Shown here: piece by piece, positions 8,741 to 18,273 of the stretch
Numbering within the stretch: the first letter of the stretch is position 1
Layout: every line of letters starts with the position of its first letter
From: QWQI01 sp964608915
Lineage (GTDB): Bacteria; Planctomycetota; Planctomycetia; Isosphaerales; Isosphaeraceae
Assembly: GCA_964608915.1 (NCBI GenBank)
Contig: CAZSQA010000003.1
Location: 124,001 to 188,000, forward strand
DNA: 64,000 bases
Reading direction: 5' to 3'
Translations under genes and position numbers: made by a program
The notes under the pieces: generated by a model
What the model saw: only the letters and a program-made list of their open reading frames with translations
The model's database searches: none
What the model was told of the DNA's origin: nothing

Positions 8741-9046
8741 ATGAACATCTGGCAGGTGATGCTGGCCGTCGCGATGTTCGCTATCGCGTTCTCGCTTTGG
8801 GTCACTTCGGAATCGACACGCGTGATGCTGATCGTCATGGGCATCGGTGTCGCCGTGGCGACGATCACGGTCGTTTGTCTGCTCCGGATGTTCGAAATGC
8901 TGGGCACGATGGCCTACGATTCGACCAGGCGCGGCTGGACGCTCGGACTCGCCAGGCTCGGCCTGCTGATGATGGCCTGCGCGCTCGCTGACGGCGCCCT
9001 GGTCGGCCTTGGCGTGTATTTGATTTCGAAGATGGCGGGGGTTTGA
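8741..9046 (+). CDS. Small integral membrane protein
   Basis: A 101-residue protein that is almost entirely hydrophobic, with three predicted helices at about residues 4-20, 28-50 and 70-96, and a short charged loop near residues 57-66 containing Asp-Ser-Thr-Arg-Arg. No family is recognised. It ends 30 bases before the DUF4184 gene on the same strand, so the two probably share a transcript and may act together in the membrane. Confidence 0.7.
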   Translation: MNIWQVMLAVAMFAIAFSLWVTSESTRVMLIVMGIGVAVATITVVCLLRMFEMLGTMAYDSTRRGWTLGLARLGLLMMACALADGALVGLGVYLISKMAGV

Positions 9047-9076
9047 AGTTCCGAGCGGGATTGAGGACGAGTCGCC

Positions 9077-9856
9077 ATGCCTTTCACTCCAGTCCACGTT
9101 CTTGCGATCCTGCCGATCGCGGCCTTCGAACGGGCTCGATTACCTTTCGCAGCTCTGGCGATCGGCAGCATGATCCCGGACCTGCCTCTTTTCGTTCATT
9201 TCGGGCCGAGTTATCAGTCGACGCATTCGATCCCCGGGTTGGTCACGGTCTGCCTGCCTCTGGGCCTTGCAGCAATGGCGATCATTCGGTTCGTCCTGGC
9301 AAGGCCGCTGTTGGCCCTCTTGCAGCCGGGTCATCGCCACCGGCTCGAAACGTTCGTCGATCCGCCGGAGCCGCTGACCGGAAAGTCTCTTGCCCTGGCA
9401 TCGATCGCGATCGTCGTCGGCGCGGCGACGCATGGATTCTGGGACTCGTTCACCCACGAAGACCGCTGGGGCACACGCCGCTTTCATTCGTTGAACGTCG
9501 TCGATCTCACGATTGGCGGACAACAGATCAAACGGTATGAAATCCTGCAATACGGCTGCTCTGCGCTGGGTCTGCCGCTGCTCGCGGCGATTTTCTTCGA
9601 TCGATTTCGAAAGATCCCTGAGCCATCTCTCGAGGATCGGCAAGAGACGATCGATGATCGAACACGCCATGTGATCATGGCGGCACTCGCACTGATCGCA
9701 GCTGCCGCGGGCGTGTTCGGCTGGGTTCGATTCGACCGGCCGCTCTCGGCTCGACTTCATGATGCGGTCACGAAATCCGGTTTCGCACTGATTATCGCTA
9801 GTCTTGTCTATAGCATCGCTTATGGCATGAAATTCCGGAAGTCCGGCCGAAATTGA
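9077..9856 (+). CDS. DUF4184-family membrane protein
   Basis: A 259-residue multi-pass membrane protein. The start Met-Pro-Phe-Thr-Pro-Val-His, then Gly-Ser-Met-Ile-Pro-Asp, is the hallmark of the DUF4184 family. Further conserved polar residues lie in Thr-His-Gly-Phe-Trp-Asp and Phe-Thr-His-Glu-Asp; the His and Asp residues resemble the metal-binding pattern of membrane-bound hydrolases such as the YdjM/DUF457 group (inference). About six helices are visible. The function of the family is unknown. Its stop precedes a convergent region shared with the minus-strand gene at 10122. Confidence 0.85.
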   Translation: MPFTPVHVLAILPIAAFERARLPFAALAIGSMIPDLPLFVHFGPSYQSTHSIPGLVTVCLPLGLAAMAIIRFVLARPLLALLQPGHRHRLETFVDPPEPLTGKSLALASIAIVVGAATHGFWDSFTHEDRWGTRRFHSLNVVDLTIGGQQIKRYEILQYGCSALGLPLLAAIFFDRFRKIPEPSLEDRQETIDDRTRHVIMAALALIAAAAGVFGWVRFDRPLSARLHDAVTKSGFALIIASLVYSIAYGMKFRKSGRN

Positions 9857-9864
9857 TGAGATGG

Positions 9865-9936
9865 CCATGCAAAAGGCTCGATACCGATCGATCGAGAATT
9901 GCATCGGAACGATGGAAACGCCATCATTTTGCATGG
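9865..9936. repeat. Inverted repeat between convergent genes
   Basis: CCATGCAAAA at 9865-9874 is repeated in inverted form, TTTTGCATGG, at 9927-9936. The arms are separated by 52 bases and lie between two convergent genes. It may form part of a shared transcription end; the long loop makes this tentative. Confidence 0.35.
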
Positions 9937-10121
9937 GCGAATCTCTTCGCGACGGGAATTCGTTCGGTGCCGCACGATCCCCAGCCGCATAAAGAGACTT
10001 GCCCGGTACTGATATTCGATGGATTTCCAAGAATTCGGGAAATGCGGATATCTGCTTTGCAGGACATGCGACTGCGACACGAAACACACGAAGACAAGCT
10101 CGAAGGCATTCGAAGTCCCGT

Positions 10122-10628
10122 TCAGGGGCCGCTGCCTTCCAGCTTATTGCGCTGACCTCGCTCGTTTGCGGATACGCCATGAGATTCGGCGATCGCCACG
10201 ATGTCATCGACATATGACTCCGGCAAACCAATCCTGCGTGCTCCTTCGACGATCCGGTTCGAATAATCCGCACTGGGCCTGCCAGTACGAAGTCCGGGCC
10301 GGGCTTCGACGACATATGCGATCGCTTCGATTGCTTCGCCTTGGATGTCGATCACATTTACCCGACGTTTCTCATATCCGCCTTCGAATCGATCCAGCCG
10401 TTCGAAATCGGCTTCGCGGAACCGATAAATCACGCCCATGACGCCCGGCCCTGGGCTGACGATATTGGCATAAGCCGGTCCACCGCATTCGACTTCCTGA
10501 AAGAGAAGCCGATGATCAGGGAGCCGGACGATCCGGGGCGGATGTTCGGCGAGCCCGGTCGAACCGATGCGCTGGACCATCTGGTGCACGCAAAGATTGC
10601 TGCCATAAGCGAAATACCAATCGCACAT
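10122..10628 (-). CDS. Gamma-glutamylcyclotransferase-family protein
   Basis: A 168-residue protein with the family's N-terminal signature Tyr-Phe-Ala-Tyr-Gly-Ser-Asn-Leu (residues 5-12), which forms the substrate-binding loop, and the conserved acid in Leu-Asp-Arg-Phe-Glu-Gly-Gly-Tyr. The start at 10628 is chosen because GAGGAA lies 5 bases upstream; an ATG at 10673 adds 15 residues that do not match the family. Members release 5-oxoproline from gamma-glutamyl peptides or amines, though many bacterial homologues have unproven substrates. The stop of the transglutaminase-like gene lies 55 bases ahead on the same strand. Confidence 0.85.
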   Translation of the reverse strand: MCDWYFAYGSNLCVHQMVQRIGSTGLAEHPPRIVRLPDHRLLFQEVECGGPAYANIVSPGPGVMGVIYRFREADFERLDRFEGGYEKRRVNVIDIQGEAIEAIAYVVEARPGLRTGRPSADYSNRIVEGARRIGLPESYVDDIVAIAESHGVSANERGQRNKLEGSGP

Positions 10629-10682
10629 CGATTTCCTCGCATTTCCGCCTTCGGAATCCGGCAAGTCAGTCAAACGATCTGG

Positions 10683-11510
10683 TTACAAACCGCCGGAACC
10701 GCCTTCGACGACATCGGTCCAGACTTCGAATTTCATCAATCGATTGACGCCGAAAGTGGTCGTGATGGCAACATCCGCCGCGTCTCGACCGCGACCGATC
10801 AGCACGCGCCCGACGCGCGGAATGTTATTACGGGCGTCGAACGTGTACCACTGGCCTCCAAGATAGACTTCGAACCAGGCGCTGAAATCCATCGGGTCAG
10901 GCGAAAGCGGCACATCGATGTCGCCCAGAAACCCTGTGCAATAGCGGGCGGGGATGTTCAGGCAGCGACAAAGCGTGATCGCCAGATGCATAAAGTCGCG
11001 ACATACGCCGATGCGCTCGCGATACGCATCGAGTGCGGTCCGATTCGCCCGCGCCAGCATGTAGTCGAATCGAATGTGGCGATGCACGAAATCGCAGACA
11101 GCCTGCACTCGCGGCCATCCCGGCTCGGTTTGACCGAAAAGATTCCATGCGATGGCGTTCAGCTCGCTGTCGACCTCGCAATAGCGGCTCGGCAAAAGAA
11201 ATATCAGAGTCTCATACGGCAAATTCTGCACATTGATCTGCCAAGCACCGGGCATCTGCAGATCGGGCAGGCCGCTATCGACGACGACGGCGTCGTTGCG
11301 AAATCCAACCACGCCGGCCGGCACCATGACACGATGGCAGCGATTGCCGTAAGCGTCATAGAACATCTCCGAACCCAGATTCGGCTGGACTTCGAAGCGT
11401 TCCGGTTCGCGCACCGTCGGCAGACGCGTGGGATGAAGGCTGATCATCGTCAACAAAGCCGTTGGCTCAGGGAATTCGAACTCCAGATTGCACCCGACAC
11501 GAATGAGCAT
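10683..11510 (-). CDS. Transglutaminase-like protein with Ser in place of the triad His
   Basis: A 275-residue cytoplasmic protein of the bacterial transglutaminase family (N-terminal beta domain, then a papain-like core). Cys170 in Gly-Val-Cys-Arg-Asp-Phe is the expected nucleophile and Asp226 in Phe-Asp-Ala-Arg-Asn the expected acid, but the position usually occupied by His before Ala-Trp is Ser210 in Phe-Ser-Ala-Trp-Phe-Glu. This could change or remove catalysis. The start at 11510 is preferred over 11531 because GGGAGAG stands just ahead of it. No signal peptide is seen. It precedes the gamma-glutamylcyclotransferase-like gene by 54 bases, so the two likely form an operon dealing with glutamyl or isopeptide bonds (inference). 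Confidence 0.83.
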   Translation of the reverse strand: MLIRVGCNLEFEFPEPTALLTMISLHPTRLPTVREPERFEVQPNLGSEMFYDAYGNRCHRVMVPAGVVGFRNDAVVVDSGLPDLQMPGAWQINVQNLPYETLIFLLPSRYCEVDSELNAIAWNLFGQTEPGWPRVQAVCDFVHRHIRFDYMLARANRTALDAYRERIGVCRDFMHLAITLCRCLNIPARYCTGFLGDIDVPLSPDPMDFSAWFEVYLGGQWYTFDARNNIPRVGRVLIGRGRDAADVAITTTFGVNRLMKFEVWTDVVEGGSGGL

Positions 11511-12064
11511 AATCTCTCCCGATTCTCGCAACCGTTCTCGACGGCGATACCAGAGTACCAGAATCCTTCGACGCCAGGGACCTTTACGGGAAAATCGACG
11601 AAGAATACGTGCCGAACGACTTCGATTCGAACGTCATCAGCCTCTTGCCGAAAATGCGAGTGCCCATAAGCCACAGCCTGGATCCAAGAGTCCGACGGCC
11701 ATGAATGAGCTTCCGGCCTGATCCGTAACGGAGTGCTCGGATTCCTCGCGAACCCGAAGTATTGGTCTTGAGAGGCTGCAGACTCTTTCGCCTATGTTCT
11801 TGTCCGGTTATGATGCGTACGACTTGCGAGCGCGACCGATCGATGAAATCCGCCACCTCGATCCCATTCATGACCGGCTTCGTTTCCACGGAAAGTTCGC
11901 TACGCAGCGTCCAATTCCGTAATGAGTCGATCGCAACCGATGTCCGCACTCCGATACGCCCACAGGGAGAGTACGAGCGACAAAGCGAAAGGCACGGCCA
12001 GCCGGACTTTACGGGTGCCGGGCAGCCTTGCCTGTTGCACGACTCGAGGTGAGTTCCGCATATC
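11511..12064. other. Intergenic region, no supported gene
   Basis: About 550 bases between divergent genes. Several open frames cross it on both strands, none with a recognisable domain. One minus-strand frame (about 12061-11900) encodes a short Arg-rich head and one hydrophobic helix and could be a tiny membrane protein, but it lacks a ribosome-binding site. The promoters for the genes at 11510 and 12065 should be here; I could not assign them. Confidence 0.4.
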
Positions 12065-13177
12065 ATGAATTCGTTCGAACGTTCGATCGACATCGATTAT
12101 CGCCGTCATACCCAAATTCGCGGCGGTCCTGATCCGGGGCCGACGCCGCAGGTGAAATTCGATGGCCGTCCGGGTCCTGACTCATGCCGGCTCAGTCGCT
12201 GCGTTTCGCCCCTCGGGCGACGCTCGTTATTCAGGAAAGCATGCTGGTCGATCATTGCGTCGCCGGCCGCTCTGAGTCTGACCGGTTGCAGCCTGGCCCC
12301 GAAGCCTCCTCTCCGCATCGGAATCGATCTCTGGCCGGGTTACGAGATCATGACGCTCGCCCACTCCCTTGGATTTTTCCGGGCCGAGGGACTGGAGGTC
12401 GAACTCGTCGAGTACGATTCGCTGTCGGATGCACGTCGAGCCTTGGAATCGGGCAAGGTCGACGCCATCGGGGTTACGACGATCGATCTCGTGTTCATCA
12501 TCACGAACAACGACTCGAAATCCGCCCGGGTGTGGTGGGTTTTCGATTACAGTAACGGTGCGGACATGATCATCGCGCCGAAGGGTATTCGATCCGTCGC
12601 GGAACTGAAGGGCAAGCCGGTCGGTGTCGAGGTGGGTTCGCTGGGCGTTTACCTTCTCGGGCGTGCGCTCGAAATATCGGGATTGCAATTCGAGGACGTG
12701 AAGCCGGTCCCGACGCATCAGCTTGCGATGAAAGAAAAGCTGGAAAGCGGCCGAATCGCAGCGGCCGTGTCCTATCCGCCTACTTCCGTCGAACTGCTTA
12801 AAGGCGGTAAAAACCATATCCTTTTCGATTCGCGTCAAATTCCGGGCGAAGTGATCGACATTTTGGCTGTAGACACCGAAACAGTGCGAACTCGCGCTGC
12901 CGATCTTGCGGCTTTCGACCGGGCTCTGAACCGTGCCTGGATCTATCTGAAGACGAACCGGGAAGACGCGATCAAGCGGATGGCGCAGCGGGAGCGAATG
13001 TCGGAGAAGGAATTCGAACAATTCCTCAGCGACGGCATTGAGTTGATTCCTCCGGAAGACCAGGCCGCTTTTCTGAAAAAGGGTGGCCCTGTCGACCTGG
13101 CGATCAGCAGGTCCGCGAAGTATCTGCAAGCGCTAAGCATCATCCCGACGAATGCCCCGGTCATTGACCTGCCATGA
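12065..13177 (+). CDS. NMT1/SsuA-type substrate-binding lipoprotein
   Basis: A 370-residue periplasmic-binding protein of the NMT1/THI5/SsuA fold. The lipobox Leu-Thr-Gly-Cys has its Cys at residue 75, so the mature protein would be lipid-anchored; the 50 polar residues ahead of the signal helix suggest that the real start is downstream of 12065, but no other good start codon was found. The core begins with Leu-Arg-Ile-Gly-Ile-Asp-Leu-Trp-Pro-Gly-Tyr, typical of this group. No permease or ATPase gene lies nearby. Instead its stop overlaps the kinase start as ATGA at 13174-13177, so it probably supplies the ligand signal to that kinase (inference). Family ligands include nitrate, sulfonates and thiamine precursors; this one is unknown. 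Confidence 0.85.
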   Translation: MNSFERSIDIDYRRHTQIRGGPDPGPTPQVKFDGRPGPDSCRLSRCVSPLGRRSLFRKACWSIIASPAALSLTGCSLAPKPPLRIGIDLWPGYEIMTLAHSLGFFRAEGLEVELVEYDSLSDARRALESGKVDAIGVTTIDLVFIITNNDSKSARVWWVFDYSNGADMIIAPKGIRSVAELKGKPVGVEVGSLGVYLLGRALEISGLQFEDVKPVPTHQLAMKEKLESGRIAAAVSYPPTSVELLKGGKNHILFDSRQIPGEVIDILAVDTETVRTRAADLAAFDRALNRAWIYLKTNREDAIKRMAQRERMSEKEFEQFLSDGIELIPPEDQAAFLKKGGPVDLAISRSAKYLQALSIIPTNAPVIDLP

Positions 13178-16100
13178 TCCCAAGGTCCGTCCTGACGACG
13201 CGAAACACTCTGACCCGGCGTCTTCTGGTCCCGGTGCTGACTGGGTTCGCACTGATCGTTCTGTTGGTCGGCATCATTTTGTACCGTGAGATTTCCGACG
13301 ATATCCAATCGGAATGGAATCGGAAAATGGACACGGTCGCCGATACCACAGTCGGTGCCGTCGAGCACCTGGATCAGCTCTCGGCCATCCAGCGCATGGT
13401 TACGCATCTCGCGGTCGATCCGGAAGTCGAGGATCTTCATCTCATCAGTTTCGAAGAACGTCGAGTCGTCGCCAGTTCGAAGCATGCCCTGATCGAAACG
13501 AAATTGAGCGATCTGCCCCCGGATACGTTCAGCGAGGAAATCCTGCGAAAATGCAATGAAGCCAGCCGGAAAGTGCATCAGACGATCTCGTCTCGTGGGA
13601 TTCTGGAAAGATACGTCCCCGTGGAGTTGACGTATCTGGAATACAAGGCCTTGATCCCGCAAAGGGGCTGCCTGGTCATCCTTTTGCGGCCTGGCGACGA
13701 GGCCCGGCTCGCCATGCGTGCCTTGATGACACAAGGGCTTGCCATCGCGGCCCTACTGGGATTGTTCCTGATCGTCGTTCTGGAAGCCGTCCATTTCAGG
13801 ATCACCGAACCGCTTAACCAGCTGGCGCGGCAACTCTACACATCCGGCGGTGAGTCGGATATCGAATCCGACGAACGGCTCGGAAGCGAAATTCACGGGC
13901 TGGTGAACGCCTACAATGCGACGCTTTCCGGTATCAAGTCGCGTCAGGCCATTTATATGGCCCAGAGTCAGGCATTTCAGGCCGCCCTCAAAGGCGCTGC
14001 CCTTGCGGAGATCCTGAGCCCGTTGACGGACGCCATTCCGAAAATTTTCGGGCCGGATGTGAGCGCGGCCATCTTCGCCGCCAGTTCCGACAGCAGGCGC
14101 ATTAATCTCATCTGCGGAATGTCGGCCGATTTTGCGGAAGCGACGAGAGACTTGCCGGCCGGGCAGGAAGCGATCGATTTCGCTTTGGCGATCCGGACGG
14201 GCGAACCAGTCATCGTGCCGGACGTCGATGAAGAACCGGCTTGGCAGCCATGGCTGCACGTGGCCAGACGCTTCGGCTTCCGCAGCTGCTGGAACGTTCC
14301 TATCAACGGCTCGAACGAAATGCCGCCCGCGTCGCTATCGCTTTACTGGCGGAAGCCCCGTGAGCCCGACGACGAATCCTTGCAGCTACTTGCGTTCCTG
14401 ACCAACACTTCGGCCGTTTTGATGGACAACCATCGCCAGCAGCGGATTCGCATCGAGGCGCAACAGAAAACCGCCGAAAGCCAGGCCCGGTTCCAGGTTC
14501 TCTTCGACGAATCGCCGGATCCGTACTTCGTCATCGACATCACGGACGCCCGGATTCTGGACTGCAATCCGGCGACGGAACGTCTATTGCTGAGTTCTCG
14601 GCAGGAGATCATCGGAAAAACCGTCGTCGACTTTTCGCCACCGTATCAGCCGGACGGCCAGCCTTCGCGACAGGCCGCCATGAATACGATGAAAAAGATC
14701 CTCGAATCCACCTCATACAATTTCGAATGGCTGCACCAGCGCTCCGACGGTGTGACAGTCCCGATGATGGTCAACTGCGCGGTGTCGATGCTTGACGGTC
14801 AGCAGGTCGTCCTGGTCGGCTGGCGCGACATGACCGATCGGAAGCGGGCGGAAGCGCGCCTGCGGGAAAGCGAGCATCTTCTTTCGACGGCATTTCGAAT
14901 AGCCAGGGCCGGCGCATGGACTTACGACGTGGCCACCGACGAATTCACGTTCAACGACAATTTCTTTCGCATCTTCCGCACGACGGCCGAAGCGGTCGGC
15001 GGATACCGGATGAAGTCGAGCGAATATGCCGTTCGCTTCATCCCGGCTTCGGAGCGGTCGATCGTTTCGACGACCATCGAAGCGGCCCTGACATCGACCG
15101 AAGGGACGGATTCGATCGAGCTTGAACACACTTTCCTCTACCAGGATGGCAATTTGGGCTGGCTGAGGCTGCTTTGCGGCATCGATAGGGACGATTACGG
15201 CCGGATCGTCCGGCTGTATGGCATCAATCAGGACATCACCGAATACAAGCGAGCGGAAGAAAAGCTGCGTGAGAGCGAAGTCCGCTATCGCACGCTTTTC
15301 GAAGAGACCGAGGACGGAATCGTCCTGGTCGACGAAGCGACGCTCAGGTTCGTGGACTTCAATGACTCCGTCTGCCGGCTGCTCGGATACACTCGCGAGG
15401 AATTCGCTCGACTCCGAGTTCCCGAACTCGAAGCGCTGGAATCCGAAAATGAAACGGAGTCTCGCGTCGATCGGATACAAGCGAATGGGCCGGAGCGGTT
15501 CGAAACCAGGCATCGCACCAAGAGCGGTGCGATCGTCGATCTGGAAGTCCGTGCGAGTCACGTGCGTCTGCAGGATCATGACTATCTGCTCGCCACCTGG
15601 CGGGACATCAGCGAACGCAAGCGTCGGACAGAAGCGATCGCCCGGGCTCGAGATTTCTATTTGAGCCTTCTGGAACATGCGCCCGCCCTGGTTTGGCGGG
15701 CCGACACGGACGGACATTGCAACTGGTTCAATCAGACCTGGCTCAAATTCACGGGCCGCACCATGGAGGAGGAGACAGGCGACGGATGGCTGGAAGGTGT
15801 TCATCCTCAGGATCTGGAGCGATGTCTCGCGATCTACCGCGGAAGCTTCCAGCGGCGTGAAGCGTTCGAAATGGAATATCGCCTGCACCACCACAGCGGA
15901 GAATATCGCTGGATCATGGACTTCGGTGTGCCCATCAGCAACCTGGAAGGCAACTTCGACGGTTACCTCGGATACTGCTACGACATCACCGAACGCAAAC
16001 GGGCGGAAGCCAGTTTGCGGCAGTTCAAGAGTACGCTTGATGCGACGCACGACTGCGTATTCATGTTCGATCCGGAGAAGCTGAAGTTCTTTTACGTCAA

Positions 16101-17646
16101 TCAGGGTGCGTGCGAGCAGGTGGGTTACTCCGAAGCCGAACTGCTGAAAATGCATCCCTGCGAAATCAAGCCGGAATTCCCGGAGCCGCAGTTCCGGAAG
16201 CTGATCGCCCCGCTGCTGGACGGCAGCAAGCAAAGCCTGCGTTTCGAAACGGTACACAGGCACAAGGACGGCCACGACGTACCCGTCGAGGTATTCCTGC
16301 AATTGATCGCCCCTCCGGGCGAGCCGGCGCGTGTCGTCAATATCGTCACGGACATCACGGATCGCCGGCGACTTCAGGAAGCCTTGCGCCACGAAAGGGA
16401 TCAGCTGGATTTGACCGTTCGCCAGCGCACGGCCGACCTGGAACGGGCCAAGGACGAAGCCGAGGCCGCGACGCGGACCAAAAGCGAATTCCTGGCGAAC
16501 ATGAGCCACGAAGTCCGTTCGCCGCTCACGGCGGTTCTGGGCTATGCCGACATGCTCATGGATTCGAACCTGTCTCCGGACATAGCGTCGCAGGCTGTCC
16601 AGGCCATCCGCCGCAACGGCACCCACCTGCTCGAGATTCTCAACGATATCCTCGATCTTTCGAAAGTCGAGGCCGGAAGGATCGACATCGAACGGGTCGC
16701 CTACTCGCCATGGCAACTGGTCCTTGAAGTCGATTCCCTCCTGAAAGTCCGTGCGGAAGAGCGGAATGTCACGATCCGAAGCCTCGCTCGCGGCCCGCTT
16801 CCGAAAGTCGTTCGAATGGATCCGACGCGTGTTCGCCAGGTACTTCTGAACCTGGTGAGCAACGCGGTGAAATTCTCTGAATCCGGCGACACCGTGGAAA
16901 TCGAGATCGCCATCGAGCCGAAGACCGAGCCTGGCCTCGCGGAAATGACCGTCGAGGTGAAAGACGAAGGCATCGGCATGACGCCGGAACAACTTAAGCT
17001 GATTTTCCAGCCGTTCCGGCAGGCCGACACCACCACGACACGGAAATACGGCGGAACCGGCCTTGGCCTGAGCATCACCCAGCGCATGGTGGAACTCATG
17101 GAAGGCGAGATCAAGGTGCGAAGCGAATTCGGTGTCGGAAGCAGCTTCCAGGTGCGGCTTCCCGTGTTCCTTCCCCTGGAGTACGGGAAAAACGGCGGCC
17201 TCGGACCGGAAACGCCGGAAACGCTCGCTCATGAAAAAACAGGGGCTTCGCCGCCGATGGCACCACCCCTGCTCAAACTGAAAGGCCGCGTGCTCCTGGC
17301 CGAGGACAGCGAAGACATCCGCCGCGTCGTGGCATTCATGCTGAGCCGACTGGGCCTGAAGCCTGAAATCGCCTTGAATGGCCAGGAAGCGTTCCGCGCG
17401 GCACTCGCGAAACCGTTCGACCTGATTCTGATGGACATGCAGATGCCGGTCATGGACGGCTACGCCGCAACCCAGGCACTACGCAAAAGCGGTTATCGCA
17501 ACAAGATCGTGGCCCTTACGGCCCATAGCATGAGCGAGGACCGCGAAAAGTGTCTGAACGTGGGGTGTGACGAATATCTGACCAAGCCTGTGAATCAGCA
17601 ACTGCTGACGGAAACGATCGTCCGCCTTCTGAGCGACACGCAATGA
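13174..17646 (+). CDS. Hybrid histidine kinase with GAF and five PAS domains
   Basis: A 1,490-residue membrane sensor. Helices at about 18-37 and 185-205 enclose a roughly 150-residue periplasmic domain; a HAMP-like linker follows, then a GAF-like domain (about 262-425) and five PAS domains starting near 437, 567, 701, 827 and 952. A coiled coil leads to HisKA with the phospho-acceptor His1112 in Met-Ser-His-Glu-Val-Arg-Ser-Pro, a HATPase with N box (Leu-Asn-Leu-Val-Ser-Asn-Ala), Asp-Glu-Gly-Ile-Gly and Gly-Gly-Thr-Gly-Leu-Gly-Leu, and a receiver domain (about 1371-1488) with Asp1421 in Leu-Met-Asp-Met-Gln-Met-Pro and Lys in Thr-Lys-Pro. It is translationally coupled to the binding lipoprotein. 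No output regulator or phosphotransfer gene is next to it. Confidence 0.93.
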   Translation: MIPRSVLTTRNTLTRRLLVPVLTGFALIVLLVGIILYREISDDIQSEWNRKMDTVADTTVGAVEHLDQLSAIQRMVTHLAVDPEVEDLHLISFEERRVVASSKHALIETKLSDLPPDTFSEEILRKCNEASRKVHQTISSRGILERYVPVELTYLEYKALIPQRGCLVILLRPGDEARLAMRALMTQGLAIAALLGLFLIVVLEAVHFRITEPLNQLARQLYTSGGESDIESDERLGSEIHGLVNAYNATLSGIKSRQAIYMAQSQAFQAALKGAALAEILSPLTDAIPKIFGPDVSAAIFAASSDSRRINLICGMSADFAEATRDLPAGQEAIDFALAIRTGEPVIVPDVDEEPAWQPWLHVARRFGFRSCWNVPINGSNEMPPASLSLYWRKPREPDDESLQLLAFLTNTSAVLMDNHRQQRIRIEAQQKTAESQARFQVLFDESPDPYFVIDITDARILDCNPATERLLLSSRQEIIGKTVVDFSPPYQPDGQPSRQAAMNTMKKILESTSYNFEWLHQRSDGVTVPMMVNCAVSMLDGQQVVLVGWRDMTDRKRAEARLRESEHLLSTAFRIARAGAWTYDVATDEFTFNDNFFRIFRTTAEAVGGYRMKSSEYAVRFIPASERSIVSTTIEAALTSTEGTDSIELEHTFLYQDGNLGWLRLLCGIDRDDYGRIVRLYGINQDITEYKRAEEKLRESEVRYRTLFEETEDGIVLVDEATLRFVDFNDSVCRLLGYTREEFARLRVPELEALESENETESRVDRIQANGPERFETRHRTKSGAIVDLEVRASHVRLQDHDYLLATWRDISERKRRTEAIARARDFYLSLLEHAPALVWRADTDGHCNWFNQTWLKFTGRTMEEETGDGWLEGVHPQDLERCLAIYRGSFQRREAFEMEYRLHHHSGEYRWIMDFGVPISNLEGNFDGYLGYCYDITERKRAEASLRQFKSTLDATHDCVFMFDPEKLKFFYVNQGACEQVGYSEAELLKMHPCEIKPEFPEPQFRKLIAPLLDGSKQSLRFETVHRHKDGHDVPVEVFLQLIAPPGEPARVVNIVTDITDRRRLQEALRHERDQLDLTVRQRTADLERAKDEAEAATRTKSEFLANMSHEVRSPLTAVLGYADMLMDSNLSPDIASQAVQAIRRNGTHLLEILNDILDLSKVEAGRIDIERVAYSPWQLVLEVDSLLKVRAEERNVTIRSLARGPLPKVVRMDPTRVRQVLLNLVSNAVKFSESGDTVEIEIAIEPKTEPGLAEMTVEVKDEGIGMTPEQLKLIFQPFRQADTTTTRKYGGTGLGLSITQRMVELMEGEIKVRSEFGVGSSFQVRLPVFLPLEYGKNGGLGPETPETLAHEKTGASPPMAPPLLKLKGRVLLAEDSEDIRRVVAFMLSRLGLKPEIALNGQEAFRAALAKPFDLILMDMQMPVMDGYAATQALRKSGYRNKIVALTAHSMSEDREKCLNVGCDEYLTKPVNQQLLTETIVRLLSDTQ

Positions 17647-18273
17647 GCATCGAAAGCACCTGTCCGCCCCTTGGTTCCGCCTCATAAGCCTCTTGGGTTC
17701 GTCAAGAAATTCTATGGGTTGTCCATCGTCAATTCCGCGATCGATCTCATGAATGAATGCGATATGCACCCGAATCGGCAATTCTGAATGGATGACGTAT
17801 CGCTTTGCCTGCCGCAGACTTGCCCTGAAAGGGCGGAGTGTCGATAGCAACGGGTGAAACCCGGTGAATGCGGTCGAGATGCAAAATGACTTGCGCCCTT
17901 CAAGGCCGCAGGTCTTGAATCGCGATTTCCTTGGGAAATGCAGGATTTCCTGCTCCCATTCAGGGTGCTGTCCCATTGGTTGGCGCACGATTCCCCAGAG
18001 TTTCGCGCTGTACGATTGACCTTCGACCTTCCAGGTCGATTTCGAAGATCGAAGTTCGAAATCGCGATCGCTGTGGTTCGTCGTAATGCAGAAGATGACG
18101 TTTTCGTAAGACGTTGCGATGATATGTCCGACTCATCCCGCATCGAGCTTCATCCACGGAAATCTCTGAATATCCGCATAAGTCAATATGAGGCTCTTGA
18201 GAATTTCGTTCTCATGTCGAAATCGTTGACTTCGAAATCGAATGTCTGCCCGTCACACGGAACGACACCGGAT
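17647..18273. other. Convergent intergenic region with short hairpin repeats
   Basis: About 630 bases between the kinase and the minus-strand DUF3365 gene. Two compact hairpins with the same loop GAA lie 16 bases apart: GCCCT-GAA-AGGGC at 17822-17834 and CGGGT-GAA-ACCCG at 17851-17863. Hairpins of this GGGTGAAACCC / GCCCTGAAAGGGC style are, from memory, common between genes in planctomycetes. Open frames on both strands have no recognisable domain and are judged non-coding. Confidence 0.5.

Noticed and set aside
11584..12093. 169-codon minus-strand frame
   Set aside because: Low-complexity Arg/Ser-rich translation, no ribosome-binding site and no domain; kept as intergenic.
14713..17232. 839-codon minus-strand frame opposite the histidine kinase
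   Set aside because: It is an antisense shadow of a strongly coding gene with GC-biased third positions; its translation has no recognisable domain.
17479..18143. Overlapping frames on the minus strand between the kinase and DUF3365 gene
   Set aside because: They cross GAA-loop hairpin repeats, partly oppose the kinase gene and match no family.
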